A program made the translations under genes and the position numbers. From NCBI RefSeq assembly GCF_963662885.1, contig NZ_OY760064.1, positions 479,543 to 543,542 on the forward strand: DNA of 64,000 nucleotides. Reading direction: 5' to 3'. How positions within the stretch are numbered: the stretch's first letter is position 1; each line of letters starts with the position of its first letter. Source of the stretch: an uncultured Pseudodesulfovibrio sp. (lineage in GTDB: Bacteria; Desulfobacterota; Desulfovibrionia; Desulfovibrionales; Desulfovibrionaceae). Below the pieces are notes generated by a model that saw only the letters and a program-made list of their open reading frames with translations, was not told the DNA's origin and made no database searches. This document shows, piece after piece, positions 54,972-63,794 of the stretch.

Positions 54972-56402
54972 CCCGGCGACGATGCCTTCGACGCCCAGGG
55001 CAACTGGACCCGCGGCCCCTTGCACGGCTACGTCTACCTGTTGCGCAACACGGGCACGACCAAGGAGCCCGAGTATGCCAAGCCCGTGAAGGTCGAAGCC
55101 GGCGGCCGGCCGGTCGACGTCTACGGGATGCCTTCGCCCAACCTGGCCGACTTCGACGGCGACGGCGACCTGGACCTGATCTGCGGCGAGTTCATCGACA
55201 AGCTGACCTGGTTTGAAAACACGGGCACGCGGACCGAGCCCAAGTACGCTGCCGGGCGGTTCATCGAGTGCAACGGCAAGCCGCTGCGGATGGACCTGTG
55301 CATGATCGTGCCGGTGGCCGTCGACTGGGACGCCGACGGCGACGTCGACCTGGTCGTCGGCCAGGAGGACGGCCGCGTGGCCCTGATCGAGAACACCGGC
55401 CGGGTGGTCGAGCGGATGCCGGTCTTCGCGGCGCCGGTCTTCTTCCGCCAACAGGCCGACGACGTCAAGTTCGGCGCCCTGGTCACGCCGGTCTCGTTCG
55501 ACTGGGACGGCGACGGCGACGAGGACCTCGTCTGCGGCAACACGGCCGGCTACGTCGGGTTCATCGAAAACCTCGACGGCGGCTGCCCGCCCCGCTGGGC
55601 CGCGCCCAAGCGCCTGGAGGCCGGCGGCCAGGTCCTGCGCATCGAGGCCGGCCCCAGCGGCTCGATCCAGGGACCCTGCGAGACCAAGTGGGGATACACC
55701 ACGCTAAGCGTGGCCGACTGGGACGGCGACGCGCTGCCCGATCTGGTCGTCAACTCGATCTGGGGCAAAGTCCTCTGGTATCGCAACGCCGGAACGCGCC
55801 AGAAACCGAAGTTGGAGGCCGCCCGGCCAATCGAGGTCGAGTGGCCCGGCGCCCCGCCCAAGCCCGAGTGGAACTGGTGGAACCCGAAAGGCAAGGAACT
55901 GGCCACCCAGTGGCGCACCACGCCGCTGGCCGTCGACTTCACCGGCGACGGGCTGTGCGACCTGGTGATGCTCGACACGGAGGGCTACCTGGCCCTGTAC
56001 GAGCGCAAGAAACAGGACGGGAAGCTCGTGCTGCTCCCGCCGCGGCGCGTGTTCGTCGACGAGAAGGGCGACGCGCTGCAACTCAACGGGGGCAGGGCAG
56101 GGCGGAGCGGCCGGCGCAAGCTGTGCCTGGCCGACTGGGACTGCGACGGGCGGGTCGACCTGCTCGTGAACAGCCGCTCGGTCGACTGGTACAAGAACAT
56201 CGCCGGCGACGCCGACCGCACGGTCCTGCGGCCGATGGGCCCGTTGGACACCCGCCGCCTGGCCGGCCACACCACCAGCCCCACGGTCGTCGACTGGGAC
56301 GGCGACGGCGTGCCCGACTTGCTCGCCGGGGCCGAGGACGGGTATCATTACTATTTGAAGAATCCGCACGGTGTCGACAAGCAGGGCAAGTCGAAGGAGT
56401 GA
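54972..56402 (+). CDS. FG-GAP/VCBS repeat protein, 5' truncated
   Basis: 476 codons readable up to the stop at 56400-56402. At least seven calcium-binding-like repeats of the D-x-D-x-D-G-x-x-D-L type: DFDGDGDLDLICG, DWDADGDVDLVVG, DWDGDGDEDLVCG, DWDGDALPDLVVN, DFTGDGLCDLVML, DWDCDGRVDLLVN and DWDGDGVPDLLAG. These form beta-propeller blades as in integrin-like secreted proteins. The N-terminus and signal peptide are missing because the frame begins at the left junction. Such proteins are abundant in Planctomycetes. Confidence 0.85.
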   Translation, partial: PGDDAFDAQGNWTRGPLHGYVYLLRNTGTTKEPEYAKPVKVEAGGRPVDVYGMPSPNLADFDGDGDLDLICGEFIDKLTWFENTGTRTEPKYAAGRFIECNGKPLRMDLCMIVPVAVDWDADGDVDLVVGQEDGRVALIENTGRVVERMPVFAAPVFFRQQADDVKFGALVTPVSFDWDGDGDEDLVCGNTAGYVGFIENLDGGCPPRWAAPKRLEAGGQVLRIEAGPSGSIQGPCETKWGYTTLSVADWDGDALPDLVVNSIWGKVLWYRNAGTRQKPKLEAARPIEVEWPGAPPKPEWNWWNPKGKELATQWRTTPLAVDFTGDGLCDLVMLDTEGYLALYERKKQDGKLVLLPPRRVFVDEKGDALQLNGGRAGRSGRRKLCLADWDCDGRVDLLVNSRSVDWYKNIAGDADRTVLRPMGPLDTRRLAGHTTSPTVVDWDGDGVPDLLAGAEDGYHYYLKNPHGVDKQGKSKE

Positions 56403-56509
56403 ATGCGCTACCGTTCGGAACACGCTACGTGGGTTGCTCGGAACGTAGCGCATTGGTCGCAATGTCGCGTCGTCGATTCGGGTCGGTCTCGTCTTGAGGG
56501 CGTTGCGTT

Positions 56510-56720
56510 GGCCAGCCCCGCTAGGGGCGATCGTCAATAGCCAGGGGCGTAAGCCCCTGGGACAGAAGGGAGAAGCCGAATCGTCGAAGCCCCGCAAGGG
56601 GCGGTAGGACGTCGGTGTCGCCCCTCGCGGGGCTCGATTGACCGAGGCCGGCCTGCTGTCCAGGGGCTAACGCCCCTGGCTAATAACGGCCGTCCCTTCG
56701 GGACTACGTTCTCTCCGATG
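56510..56720. repeat. GC-rich hairpin repeats in the 56403-56760 gap
   Basis: Repeated palindromes: CCAGGGGCGTAAGCCCCTGG at about 56541, CCAGGGGCTAACGCCCCTGG at about 56660, and GCCCCGCAAGGGGC / CCCCTCGCGGGG forms between. Typical of Planctomycete intergenic DNA. No gene is seen in this 358-base gap. Confidence 0.7.
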
Positions 56721-56760
56721 AGATGGAACCGACGCCGCCCGTCGAGCAGGAGCCCATCCA

Positions 56761-57921
56761 ATGTTCATTCGCTGCACGACTTGCTGTCTGGTCGTTCTCG
56801 TCCTGCCGTCCGTCGCCCTGACGGCGGAGCCGCTGCCGGAAGACCACCCGATTCACCAGGTCCCCGAGTGGTTCGGGAGGTACTGGAAGGGCCGTCTCGC
56901 CGTGACGGCTCAGGAGTTGACCAAGTGGGAATTCCGCTTGGAGAAGCCGCGATATGTGCTCGGCGAGACGATCGTGGGAGAACTCACGGTCCGAAACACC
57001 AACACCCAAGACGACCACGGCATCATGATGAGCCCACCGGGCAACGGCCTGCACGTATCGACGCTGGGCCTGTGGGTCAGTCGATGGGAAGAGACGGATG
57101 GCGGAGGAAGGTGGGGCCCGCTGACAATGATCTACGACGTCAATAAGTGCCACAGTCTACAACGCACTCGCCCCCACCTGTTCCACGGGCGTGCGGTCAA
57201 GATTCCGCCGGGCGGGGAAGTTGTGTTCAGGATTCCGGTGAACGCGGTACATACCTTCTGGCGGGGCCCAATGGAACTGCCAGTGCTTGGGTGGAGGTCA
57301 GGAATCGGGTTCGGCAAGCCGGGGAAGTATCGGTTCTATCTGCGCTACATCAGCCTGGAAAGAGTGCGGCGCGAGCTATATGAGACAGGCAGATCCCGCC
57401 GGCGTCTCTTCGACAAGAAAGAGAACGCCTTGCTGTACCGGACCATTTCTACGGTGCTCGGCCCTTACGAAGTCGAAGTTGTTGCACCACCGAAGGAGGT
57501 TCAATCTCGACTGGAAGCCCTCTACGCCAAATGGAACGATGACACCGCACACCAGAATCGCTGCCATGGTCTGAGAGGGGCTGGGATCGATCCAGACGCG
57601 GCCAAGGAACTGATCGACGATCTGTCGCGAATGGGGGATGCGTGCCAAGGAATACGCCGGTCGCTGCGATTGTCGCTCATCGAATACGAGTATTCGCGGG
57701 CTTCTTGTGCTAAGGGCGAGGCGCGACGGTACGGCCTGAACCGCGTGGACGCCGAGATTGTCGCCTTCCTGCGCGACGTGGAGGCCGGCCCCGAGCGAGA
57801 CGCGGCGCAATTGGCCCGCTGCCACGTCCTGCGAGGGCTTGGATACAACGAGAGGGCCTTGAAACTCGCCGAGGAACTGAAGACGCCAGACGCACAGGCG
57901 TTCGTCGACAAGTACAAGTAG
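56761..57921 (+). CDS. Secreted protein of unknown function, planctomycete-like
   Basis: 386 residues. Signal peptide at about 1-21 (CCLVVLVLPSVALTAEPLPE). The middle has an immunoglobulin-like strand pattern (YVLGETIVGELTVRNTNTQ); the C-terminal 130 residues are helical and contain RCHGLRGAGIDPDAAKEL and RCHVLRGLGYNERALKLAEE, possibly a TPR-like repeat. No family recognised. Sits in the anomalous block. Confidence 0.65.
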   Translation: MFIRCTTCCLVVLVLPSVALTAEPLPEDHPIHQVPEWFGRYWKGRLAVTAQELTKWEFRLEKPRYVLGETIVGELTVRNTNTQDDHGIMMSPPGNGLHVSTLGLWVSRWEETDGGGRWGPLTMIYDVNKCHSLQRTRPHLFHGRAVKIPPGGEVVFRIPVNAVHTFWRGPMELPVLGWRSGIGFGKPGKYRFYLRYISLERVRRELYETGRSRRRLFDKKENALLYRTISTVLGPYEVEVVAPPKEVQSRLEALYAKWNDDTAHQNRCHGLRGAGIDPDAAKELIDDLSRMGDACQGIRRSLRLSLIEYEYSRASCAKGEARRYGLNRVDAEIVAFLRDVEAGPERDAAQLARCHVLRGLGYNERALKLAEELKTPDAQAFVDKYK

Positions 57922-58499
57922 CCCAGCCCTGGGCTGCGCAAAACGCGGCAACTTCGGATGGCGAGTTGGCCCCGGTTCTGTTCTGCCCGATTGCGAGGGT
58001 TGCCAGGTCGAATGATCTCACGCAAAGGCGCCAGGGCGCAAAGGAAAGTGGGGGAACAGTAATCGACCACGCCCATGGGGCGTGGCTTTGGCCTGCCCCG
58101 CTAAGCGGGGCGGTTACGTGATCGAAGGCCCCGCTGGGGCCGAGGTTTATAGTGCGACTGCTACTCGAATCGTTCAGTCTGTTCTCGCTCCACGTTTCCG
58201 CCGCTGCCGCAGTGGCAGCGACCAGTATGTTCCCGCTTGTCTGCTCAGCCAAGTTCATCCCGTATTGTCTTGTTGAAAGGGGGCACGCCGGAACGGCTAA
58301 GCCCCCAGGGTCGCACGGCCATAGGCCGTGGGTTTAGGACGTACTAATTCGCGCTGATAAACGCTAATCGCTTCGATCGGGGCGGGGGATCGGTGGCCCT
58401 GGGATCGGGCGGCCGTGTGACGGAGGGAACAGGGGAAGTGGAGAAACGCCCTGAGAGAGGATTGTGAAATCGGTATCTGTTCAGCCGAATGAGGCAAAC

Positions 58500-58599
58500 C
58501 ACGGATTTCGCGGAGAACACGGATGAGTTGGTGAGTTGGCGATGATCGTGCCAGGGTCGTCCTCCTCTATTTCATCCGTGCCATCCGCGTCATCCGTGG
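58500..58599. repeat. 9-nt-period CACGGATGA-type repeats, in inverted orientation
   Basis: At 58500-58526 three 9-nt units read CACGGATTT, CGCGGAGAA, CACGGATGA. At 58573-58599 three more in the opposite orientation read CATCCGTGC, CATCCGCGT, CATCCGTGG. Together they form an imperfect hairpin with a loop of about 45 bases. Confidence 0.7.
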
Positions 58600-58789
58600 T
58601 CCATTGCTTCAGACGGCCGAAGTGCTACTGAAATCACCGCTCCTTCTCTTCCCCTCTTCCCATCTTTCCCATTCCCCCCACCGAAGGTCCCGCCGATTTC
58701 AAACCGTGTTGCGCCGTTTCTTCTTTGCGCGTGATATCTCCCGGAAGGCCGGTCTCCACAACACAACATGCCCTGGAATCGCCACAGGG

Positions 58790-59205
58790 ACTCTTCGTGC
58801 CTTCTCGTGTTTTTCGTGGCCATCTCCCGTCCCAACGGTGGCCCACTTCTTGGGTTGGAATCGTCCTTGCGCTATTGGTAGGACAAGTGACGGTAACGTA
58901 GTCCACGCCAGGACGGACGGATCATGGGCAATTCGACAGGACAGGCTCGCAAAGCCACGGCCATCGGACCGCGCGTCGCAACCGGCCTGTTTTGGAAGGC
59001 TACGGCAAGATACCCCCTCGTGTTTGCCCCCTCGCCGGAGCCGAAGCACTGGAAGAACCGAAAACCTGTTGACCAAAAACTCATTGGGTGCGGATGGACT
59101 GGCTGACTCTTCGTGCTCTATTCGCGCTTTTCGTGGCCATCTCCCACCCCGGCGGTTGGCCTGGGCGTGCGAGGGCGGACTGGCCACGAAGAACACGAAG
59201 AGTCG
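58790..59205. repeat. Repeated CTCTTCGTG... segment, two direct copies and one inverted
   Basis: ACTCTTCGTGC...TTTTCGTGGCCATCTCCC occurs at 58790-58843 and again at 59106-59160. GGCCACGAAGAACACGAAG at 59182-59205 is the inverted form. Similar in type to the 9-nt-period repeats nearby. Confidence 0.6.
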
Positions 59206-59798
59206 CAAGAAGACGAACAGGGGATGGGCGTTTGTCTGAGACGGCTCACGGTCGGACGGAACAAAACGGCGATCACCCGATTCCGTCGAAGAGAAGCCCC
59301 TTCGCGCGGCCCAGTGCCGCCCGGGCCCACTCTCTCACCTGGCTAACACCCCCCGCCGGAACCCCTCTGGCCGCCACCTTGGCTACGCCGACCCCGCCGC
59401 GGTGGTGTGTGGTGGAGGAAGTGTACCCATTCCAACAGGGGGTATCGCTGGAAAAACCGAGTTTCTGTTGCACAAAAACATGAAAATGGGGGTTATAGAT
59501 GGTGGGTTTGGTCGCCTGGACCCCTAAAGCGATGGGCAGCGGGCGGTGCGCTTCGAGCGTCTCCGCCCCTTGGCGAACCATCCCGAATCTCTGGTGTCCG
59601 TGAACTCCAGAGGGGACGAATCCGTATAGGACGCAGAATCGTGACACCCCGAGACCGATTTTTGTAACCTCGGGGTTACTAAAACATCTCAGTATTTGGG
59701 GCAGGGCGGGGCCGCCCAGCGCGGCCGTGAGGCTACCGCCGCGAGGTGTTAACCGGAACTACCCGGAGTGAGGGCGTTGCCCTCGAAAGGCGTGAGTG

Positions 59799-61151
59799 AT
59801 GCGCAGCGAGTATACCAGCGAAGAAATCCGTCGGCTCCGCGACCGTCTGGTCGGCCATGCGCCGGGCGATTTGCAGATCGCCAAGGCCGACCTGGCCGAG
59901 CGGTTGCTGGGCGAGTTGAACCCGGAAGAAACCTACACGAACCGCTACCTCTATTCGCGGCTTAGCGGCCAGGTCGATCCGTTGCCGGCCCTGCCGATCA
60001 GCGGGCGCGACGCCCGCCGCGACTTGCAGATGTTCGTCGAGGACCTGTCCGACGCGGCCGGGCTGGCGGCCGAGGAGGCCGGCGAGCCGGTATTCACGCT
60101 CGAGGACCTGAGCCGGCGGCTGAACGTCTCGACCAAGACGATCACCCGGTGGCGCCGCGACGGGGGGCTGGTGGGACGCCGATTCCTGATCGACGGCCGC
60201 AAGCGGGTCGGGTTCCTGATGAGTTCCGTGGAACGCTTCGTCCGCCACAACCGCGGCCGGGTGAAGCGGGCTGCGCAGTTCACCCAGATGACCGACGAGC
60301 AGCGTGACCAGATCGTTGCCCTGGCCCGGGAGCTGATCGCCGGGGGCGAGGCCCCCGCGCGGATCGTCGGGCTGGTGGCCGAGCAGATCGGCCGCAGCGT
60401 CGAGACCGTTCGCTACGTGTTGCGCCAGCACGACGAAGCCCGTCCCGAGGAGGCGATCCTGCCGGCCGACGGCGGCCCACTCTCGGACGAGGCCCGACAC
60501 GAGATCTACCGCCGCTACCGCCGGGGCCAGTCGGTCGAGGCCATCGGGCGCCACTTCGACCGCTCGCGGACGAGCGTGTACCGCGTGCTGGCCGAGACGC
60601 GCCTGGAGCGGATCCGGGAACTGCCGCTCGACTACATCCCCAACGAGCAGTTCGAGCGGGTCTCGCCGGCCGAGGAGCGCGAGATCCTCGCGCCGATGCC
60701 GGCCGACGAGGGCCCGCCGCGCAAGGCCCGCCGCCCGGCGAACCTGCCGACCTACCTGGCCAGCCTCTACGAGGTGCCCCTGCTGTCGCGCGAGCAGGAG
60801 GCCCACCTGTTCCGCAAGATGAACTACCTGAAGTACAAGGCGTCGCGGCTGCTCGGCGAGCTTGACGCCGAGCACCCGGCTGCGGCCCTGATGGACCGGG
60901 TCGAGCGGCTCTACGAGCAGTCGGTGGCGGTCAAGAACGAGTTGATCCGGGCAAACCTCCGTCTGGTGGTGTCGATCGCCAAGCGCCGCGTCGGCCCCAC
61001 GGAGGAGTTCTTTGACCTGGTCAGCGACGGCAACATGTCGCTGATCCGGGCGGTCGAGAAGTTCGACTTCGCCCGCGGCTTCAAGTTCAGCACCTATGCC
61101 ACGTGGGCCATCGTGAAGAACTATGCCCGCACGATTCCCGGCGAGCACCGT
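59799..61151 (+). CDS. RNA polymerase sigma-70 factor, planctomycete type, 3' truncated
   Basis: 451 codons up to the junction. N-terminal half, about 1-300, has helix-turn-helix-like segments ([22 protein letters not shown] and [21 protein letters not shown]) before the sigma core; the core shows region 2: [14 protein letters not shown], then [20 protein letters not shown] and [12 protein letters not shown]. Regions 3 and 4 are lost at 61151. The extended N-terminus with HTH domains is typical of Planctomycetes. ATG 59799; GTG 59796 is in frame too. Confidence 0.85.
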
Positions 61152-61559
61152 ACGCCGGGCGACGTCGAACCCGCCGTCCAAAAAGACCGCACCAAGCAGC
61201 GCCTCGAAAGCGTCGGCAAGCAGGGCGTCGCGATCGCGGCCCCCCTGCAATTCCTCGCCGCGGCCCAGCCGGATGTATTTGTCGAGTTTCAAGTCCCGGG
61301 CGATGGCCGCCAGGGACTGCTCCTTGACCAGCTGCGAGCGGATGCGCGTCAGCTGGCCCTCCTGGGCAGTGGGATACCGCCTGAAGCCTTCCTCGGATAT
61401 GCACAACTCCAGCACGGCGTCGCCCAGAAATTCCAGCCTCTCGTTATCGTCGTTTCCGTCCTGCTCATTGGCGAACGAGGAGTGCGTAAGCGCGTTCTCC
61501 AGGAACTTGACTTGGGCAAACCTATGGTGGATACAATCCTGTAGCTCAGCGGTATCCAT
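61152..61559 (-). CDS. rnc: Ribonuclease III N-terminal part, truncated
   Basis: 136 codons from ATG 61559. Conserved RNase III catalytic signature [14 protein letters not shown] at about 39-52 and the second acidic motif [15 protein letters not shown] at 116-130. The family is about 220-240 residues, so the C-terminal dsRNA-binding domain is missing; the frame beyond 61152 runs into antisense of the sigma gene. The start is preceded by AAGGGGG on the - strand. It is a host gene cut at the right junction. Confidence 0.9.
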
Positions 61560-61574
61560 TCAACCCCCTTATCT

Positions 61575-63794
61575 ATGCATCCAGACGCCCATTTAAGTGA
61601 ACTCTTCAGCCCCGCGTCCATCGCCGTGGTCGGCGCGTCACGCAGCCCGATCAAGCTCGGTCACGTCCTGCTGTCGAATCTGATTTCGGGAGGGTACAGG
61701 GGGACAATCTTTCCCGTCAATCCCGCAGGTGGAGAAATTCTCGGCCTGAAGGCATATCCCACGGCCGCCGATCTGCCGCGCCCGCCGGACCTTGGCATCA
61801 TCGTGCTCCCGCGCGAGCAGGTGCTGCAGGCCATGCGCGAGCTGGCCGACGCCCACGTGGACGCCGTCTGCGTCATCACCGCCGGGTTCCGCGAAACCGG
61901 CCGCGACGGGTTCGAGATGGAGATGGAGATGGCCGAACTGGCCCGGCGCAGGAACATCACCCTGCTCGGCCCCAACACCCTGGGACTGATCAACACCGGC
62001 ATCGACCTGAACGCCACCATCGCCCAGGCCATGCCCGCCAAGGGGTCCATCTCCTTTTTCTCCCAAAGCGGAGCGCTCTGCGCCGCCATCCTGGACTGGG
62101 CCGACGGCGAATCCATCGGGTTTTCCAAGTTCATCTCGCTGGGCAACAAGGCGGGCGTCTCCGAGGCGGACGTGCTGGAGGCGCTGGGCGACGACCCGGA
62201 CACCAAGGTCATCATCGGCTACCTCGAATCCGTGGAGGACGGGCGCAAGTTCCAGTCCAGGGCGCGCCTGGTGACCGAAAAGAAGCCGGTCATCATGATC
62301 AAGGCGGGCACCACTCCGGCGGGCGCGCGGGCCACATCCAGCCACACCGGCGCCATGGCCGGCAACGTGGAGGCCGCCACCGCCGCCTTCAAGCAGGCGG
62401 GCATCATCCGCGTGGAGAGCCTGGAGGAGCTGTTCGACCTGGCGCGGGCCTTCGCAGCCCAGCCCCTGCCCGAAGGGCCGAACCTGACCGTGGTCACCAA
62501 CTCCGGCGGACCCGGCATCCTGGCCGCCGACGCCTGCGAGGACGCCGGGCTGAACCTGGCCCGCCCCTCCCTGACCACCCTGGAAAAACTGACCGAGGTC
62601 CTGCCGCCCTTCGCGTCCATATACAACCCCATCGACATCATCGGGGACGCCAAGGCCGAACGGTACCGCGCCACCCTCGAAGCCGTGGCCGAGGACGAAC
62701 TCACCCACGCCATCCTGGTCCTGCTCACGCCCACGGCCTCCGCCGAAATCGTGGAGACCGCCCAGGCGGTCATCGACGTGGCCAAGACCTGCGCCAAACC
62801 CATTTTCGCCAGCTTTATGGGCGACGAGAGGATCGGCCCCGGCCGGGACATGCTGCTCAAGGCGGGCATCCCCTGCTACGGCTACCCCGAACCCGCCGTG
62901 CGGGCCATCTCCGCCATGCTCGCCCACTACCGCTGGAAAAACCGCCCCTACCCGGTGGAGGTCTGCTTCCGCCGCGACAAGGGACGGGCCGAACGGACCA
63001 TCGAGAACGCCCTCAACATCGGCCTGACCGAACTGCCCTTTGCCGACGCCATGGACATCGCCGCCGCCTACGAGCTGCCCGTGCCCGAGACCCGGCTGGT
63101 GCGAACCTCGGAACAGGCCGTGCGCGCGGCCAAGAAGATGGGCTACCCCGTGGCCCTCAAGATCGAATCCCCGCACCTGTCCAGCCGTGGCGAAGTGGAC
63201 GGCGTGGCGCTGGACCTGCACACCCCGCGCGAGGTGCGCGACGCCTGGCTGGCCATCACCGCCCGCGCCCAACGCAAGCGGCCCGACATCTACATCGCGG
63301 GCTGCCTGGTCCAGACCATGGGCCCGGTCAACACGCGCGAGGTGGTCATCCGGTTCACCCGCGACCCGCAGTTCGGCCCGCTCATCTCCTTCTGCATGGC
63401 CGGACCGTCCGCCGAGGTGCTGGGCGACGTCAGCTACAGGCTGGCCCCGCTCGCCCTGCACGACGTCCAGGACATCGTCCGCGAGATCCGCTCGTTCCCC
63501 CTGCTCCGGGGCGTGCGCGGCGGCGAACCCGTGAACCTCACGGCCATCGAGGACATCCTGCTGTCCATGTCGCAGATGGCCGACGACTTCCCGGAAATCC
63601 GCGAGGCCGAGCTCAACCCGATCCTGGTGGACGCGGAAGGGGCCTTCGTCACCGACAATGCGCATCACCGTCGGTCCCATTTGACGTTTGGACATTTTTC
63701 ACGGTCTCATATAATAACAGGAAATGGGGCGACGCCGATCCGCCCCGCGCATCACACCCCAGGAGGACATAAGGCATGGCTGGACTCTACATAG
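61575..63794 (+). CDS. ADP-forming acetate-CoA ligase, fused alpha-beta form, with probable 3' frameshift
   Basis: Converts acetyl-CoA plus ADP and phosphate to acetate plus ATP. Domains: CoA-binding (about 10-135, SIAVVGASRSPIKLGH), succinyl-CoA-synthetase-like with the phosphohistidine loop SSHTGAMAG, a flavodoxin-like ligase domain and an ATP-grasp C-terminal part. 739 residues as read. The end after VDAEGAFVTD (about 63656) is odd: dropping one A in GACAATGCGC restores MRITVGPI and a stop at 63682-63684, shorter by 37 residues. Beyond that point the open frame overlaps the next gene. No ribosome site is clear. It lies 15 bases from the divergent rnc. Confidence 0.88.
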   Translation: MHPDAHLSELFSPASIAVVGASRSPIKLGHVLLSNLISGGYRGTIFPVNPAGGEILGLKAYPTAADLPRPPDLGIIVLPREQVLQAMRELADAHVDAVCVITAGFRETGRDGFEMEMEMAELARRRNITLLGPNTLGLINTGIDLNATIAQAMPAKGSISFFSQSGALCAAILDWADGESIGFSKFISLGNKAGVSEADVLEALGDDPDTKVIIGYLESVEDGRKFQSRARLVTEKKPVIMIKAGTTPAGARATSSHTGAMAGNVEAATAAFKQAGIIRVESLEELFDLARAFAAQPLPEGPNLTVVTNSGGPGILAADACEDAGLNLARPSLTTLEKLTEVLPPFASIYNPIDIIGDAKAERYRATLEAVAEDELTHAILVLLTPTASAEIVETAQAVIDVAKTCAKPIFASFMGDERIGPGRDMLLKAGIPCYGYPEPAVRAISAMLAHYRWKNRPYPVEVCFRRDKGRAERTIENALNIGLTELPFADAMDIAAAYELPVPETRLVRTSEQAVRAAKKMGYPVALKIESPHLSSRGEVDGVALDLHTPREVRDAWLAITARAQRKRPDIYIAGCLVQTMGPVNTREVVIRFTRDPQFGPLISFCMAGPSAEVLGDVSYRLAPLALHDVQDIVREIRSFPLLRGVRGGEPVNLTAIEDILLSMSQMADDFPEIREAELNPILVDAEGAFVTDNAHHRRSHLTFGHFSRSHIITGNGATPIRPAHHTPGGHKAWLDST

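Larger units (their letters stand above)
57922..59798. other. About 1.9 kb without supported genes; repeat-rich
   Basis: Only short open frames, none with a convincing start and domain. The sequence contains degenerate 9-nt-period tracts (58500-58599) and repeated CACGAAG-type segments (58790-59205). A tract near 58022 (CGCAAAGGCGCCAGGGCGCA) is of the same kind. The final part (about 59700-59798) leads to the sigma gene. Confidence 0.7.
54971..61151. other. Foreign-looking block of planctomycete character, bounded by two broken junctions
   Basis: Contains an FG-GAP/VCBS protein without its start, a secreted unknown, long non-coding DNA with GC-hairpin and 9-nt-period repeats, and a planctomycete-like sigma factor without its end. 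Left junction cuts frdC, right junction cuts rnc. The heptamer GGCGACG occurs near both ends (54975-54981 and 61158-61164), perhaps by chance. No transposase, integrase or tRNA target is seen inside. Confidence 0.85.

Noticed and set aside
54833..55216. Complete 127-residue gene from the frdC start
   Set aside because: After codon 46 it reads the VCBS gene out of frame; only the first part is frdC.
58500..59205. CRISPR array
   Set aside because: Repeats are short, degenerate, 9-nt-spaced or few and partly inverted; no regular direct repeats with unique spacers, and no cas genes.
54971..61151. Genomic island or prophage
   Set aside because: No integrase, transposase, phage structural gene or tRNA target seen; both flanks are cut in different genes.
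59733..61559. 608-residue - strand open frame
   Set aside because: Only its first 136 codons (RNase III) are real; the rest is antisense to the sigma factor across a junction.
61638..63695. 685-residue - strand open frame
   Set aside because: Antisense shadow of the acetate-CoA ligase, Gly/His/Asp-rich.
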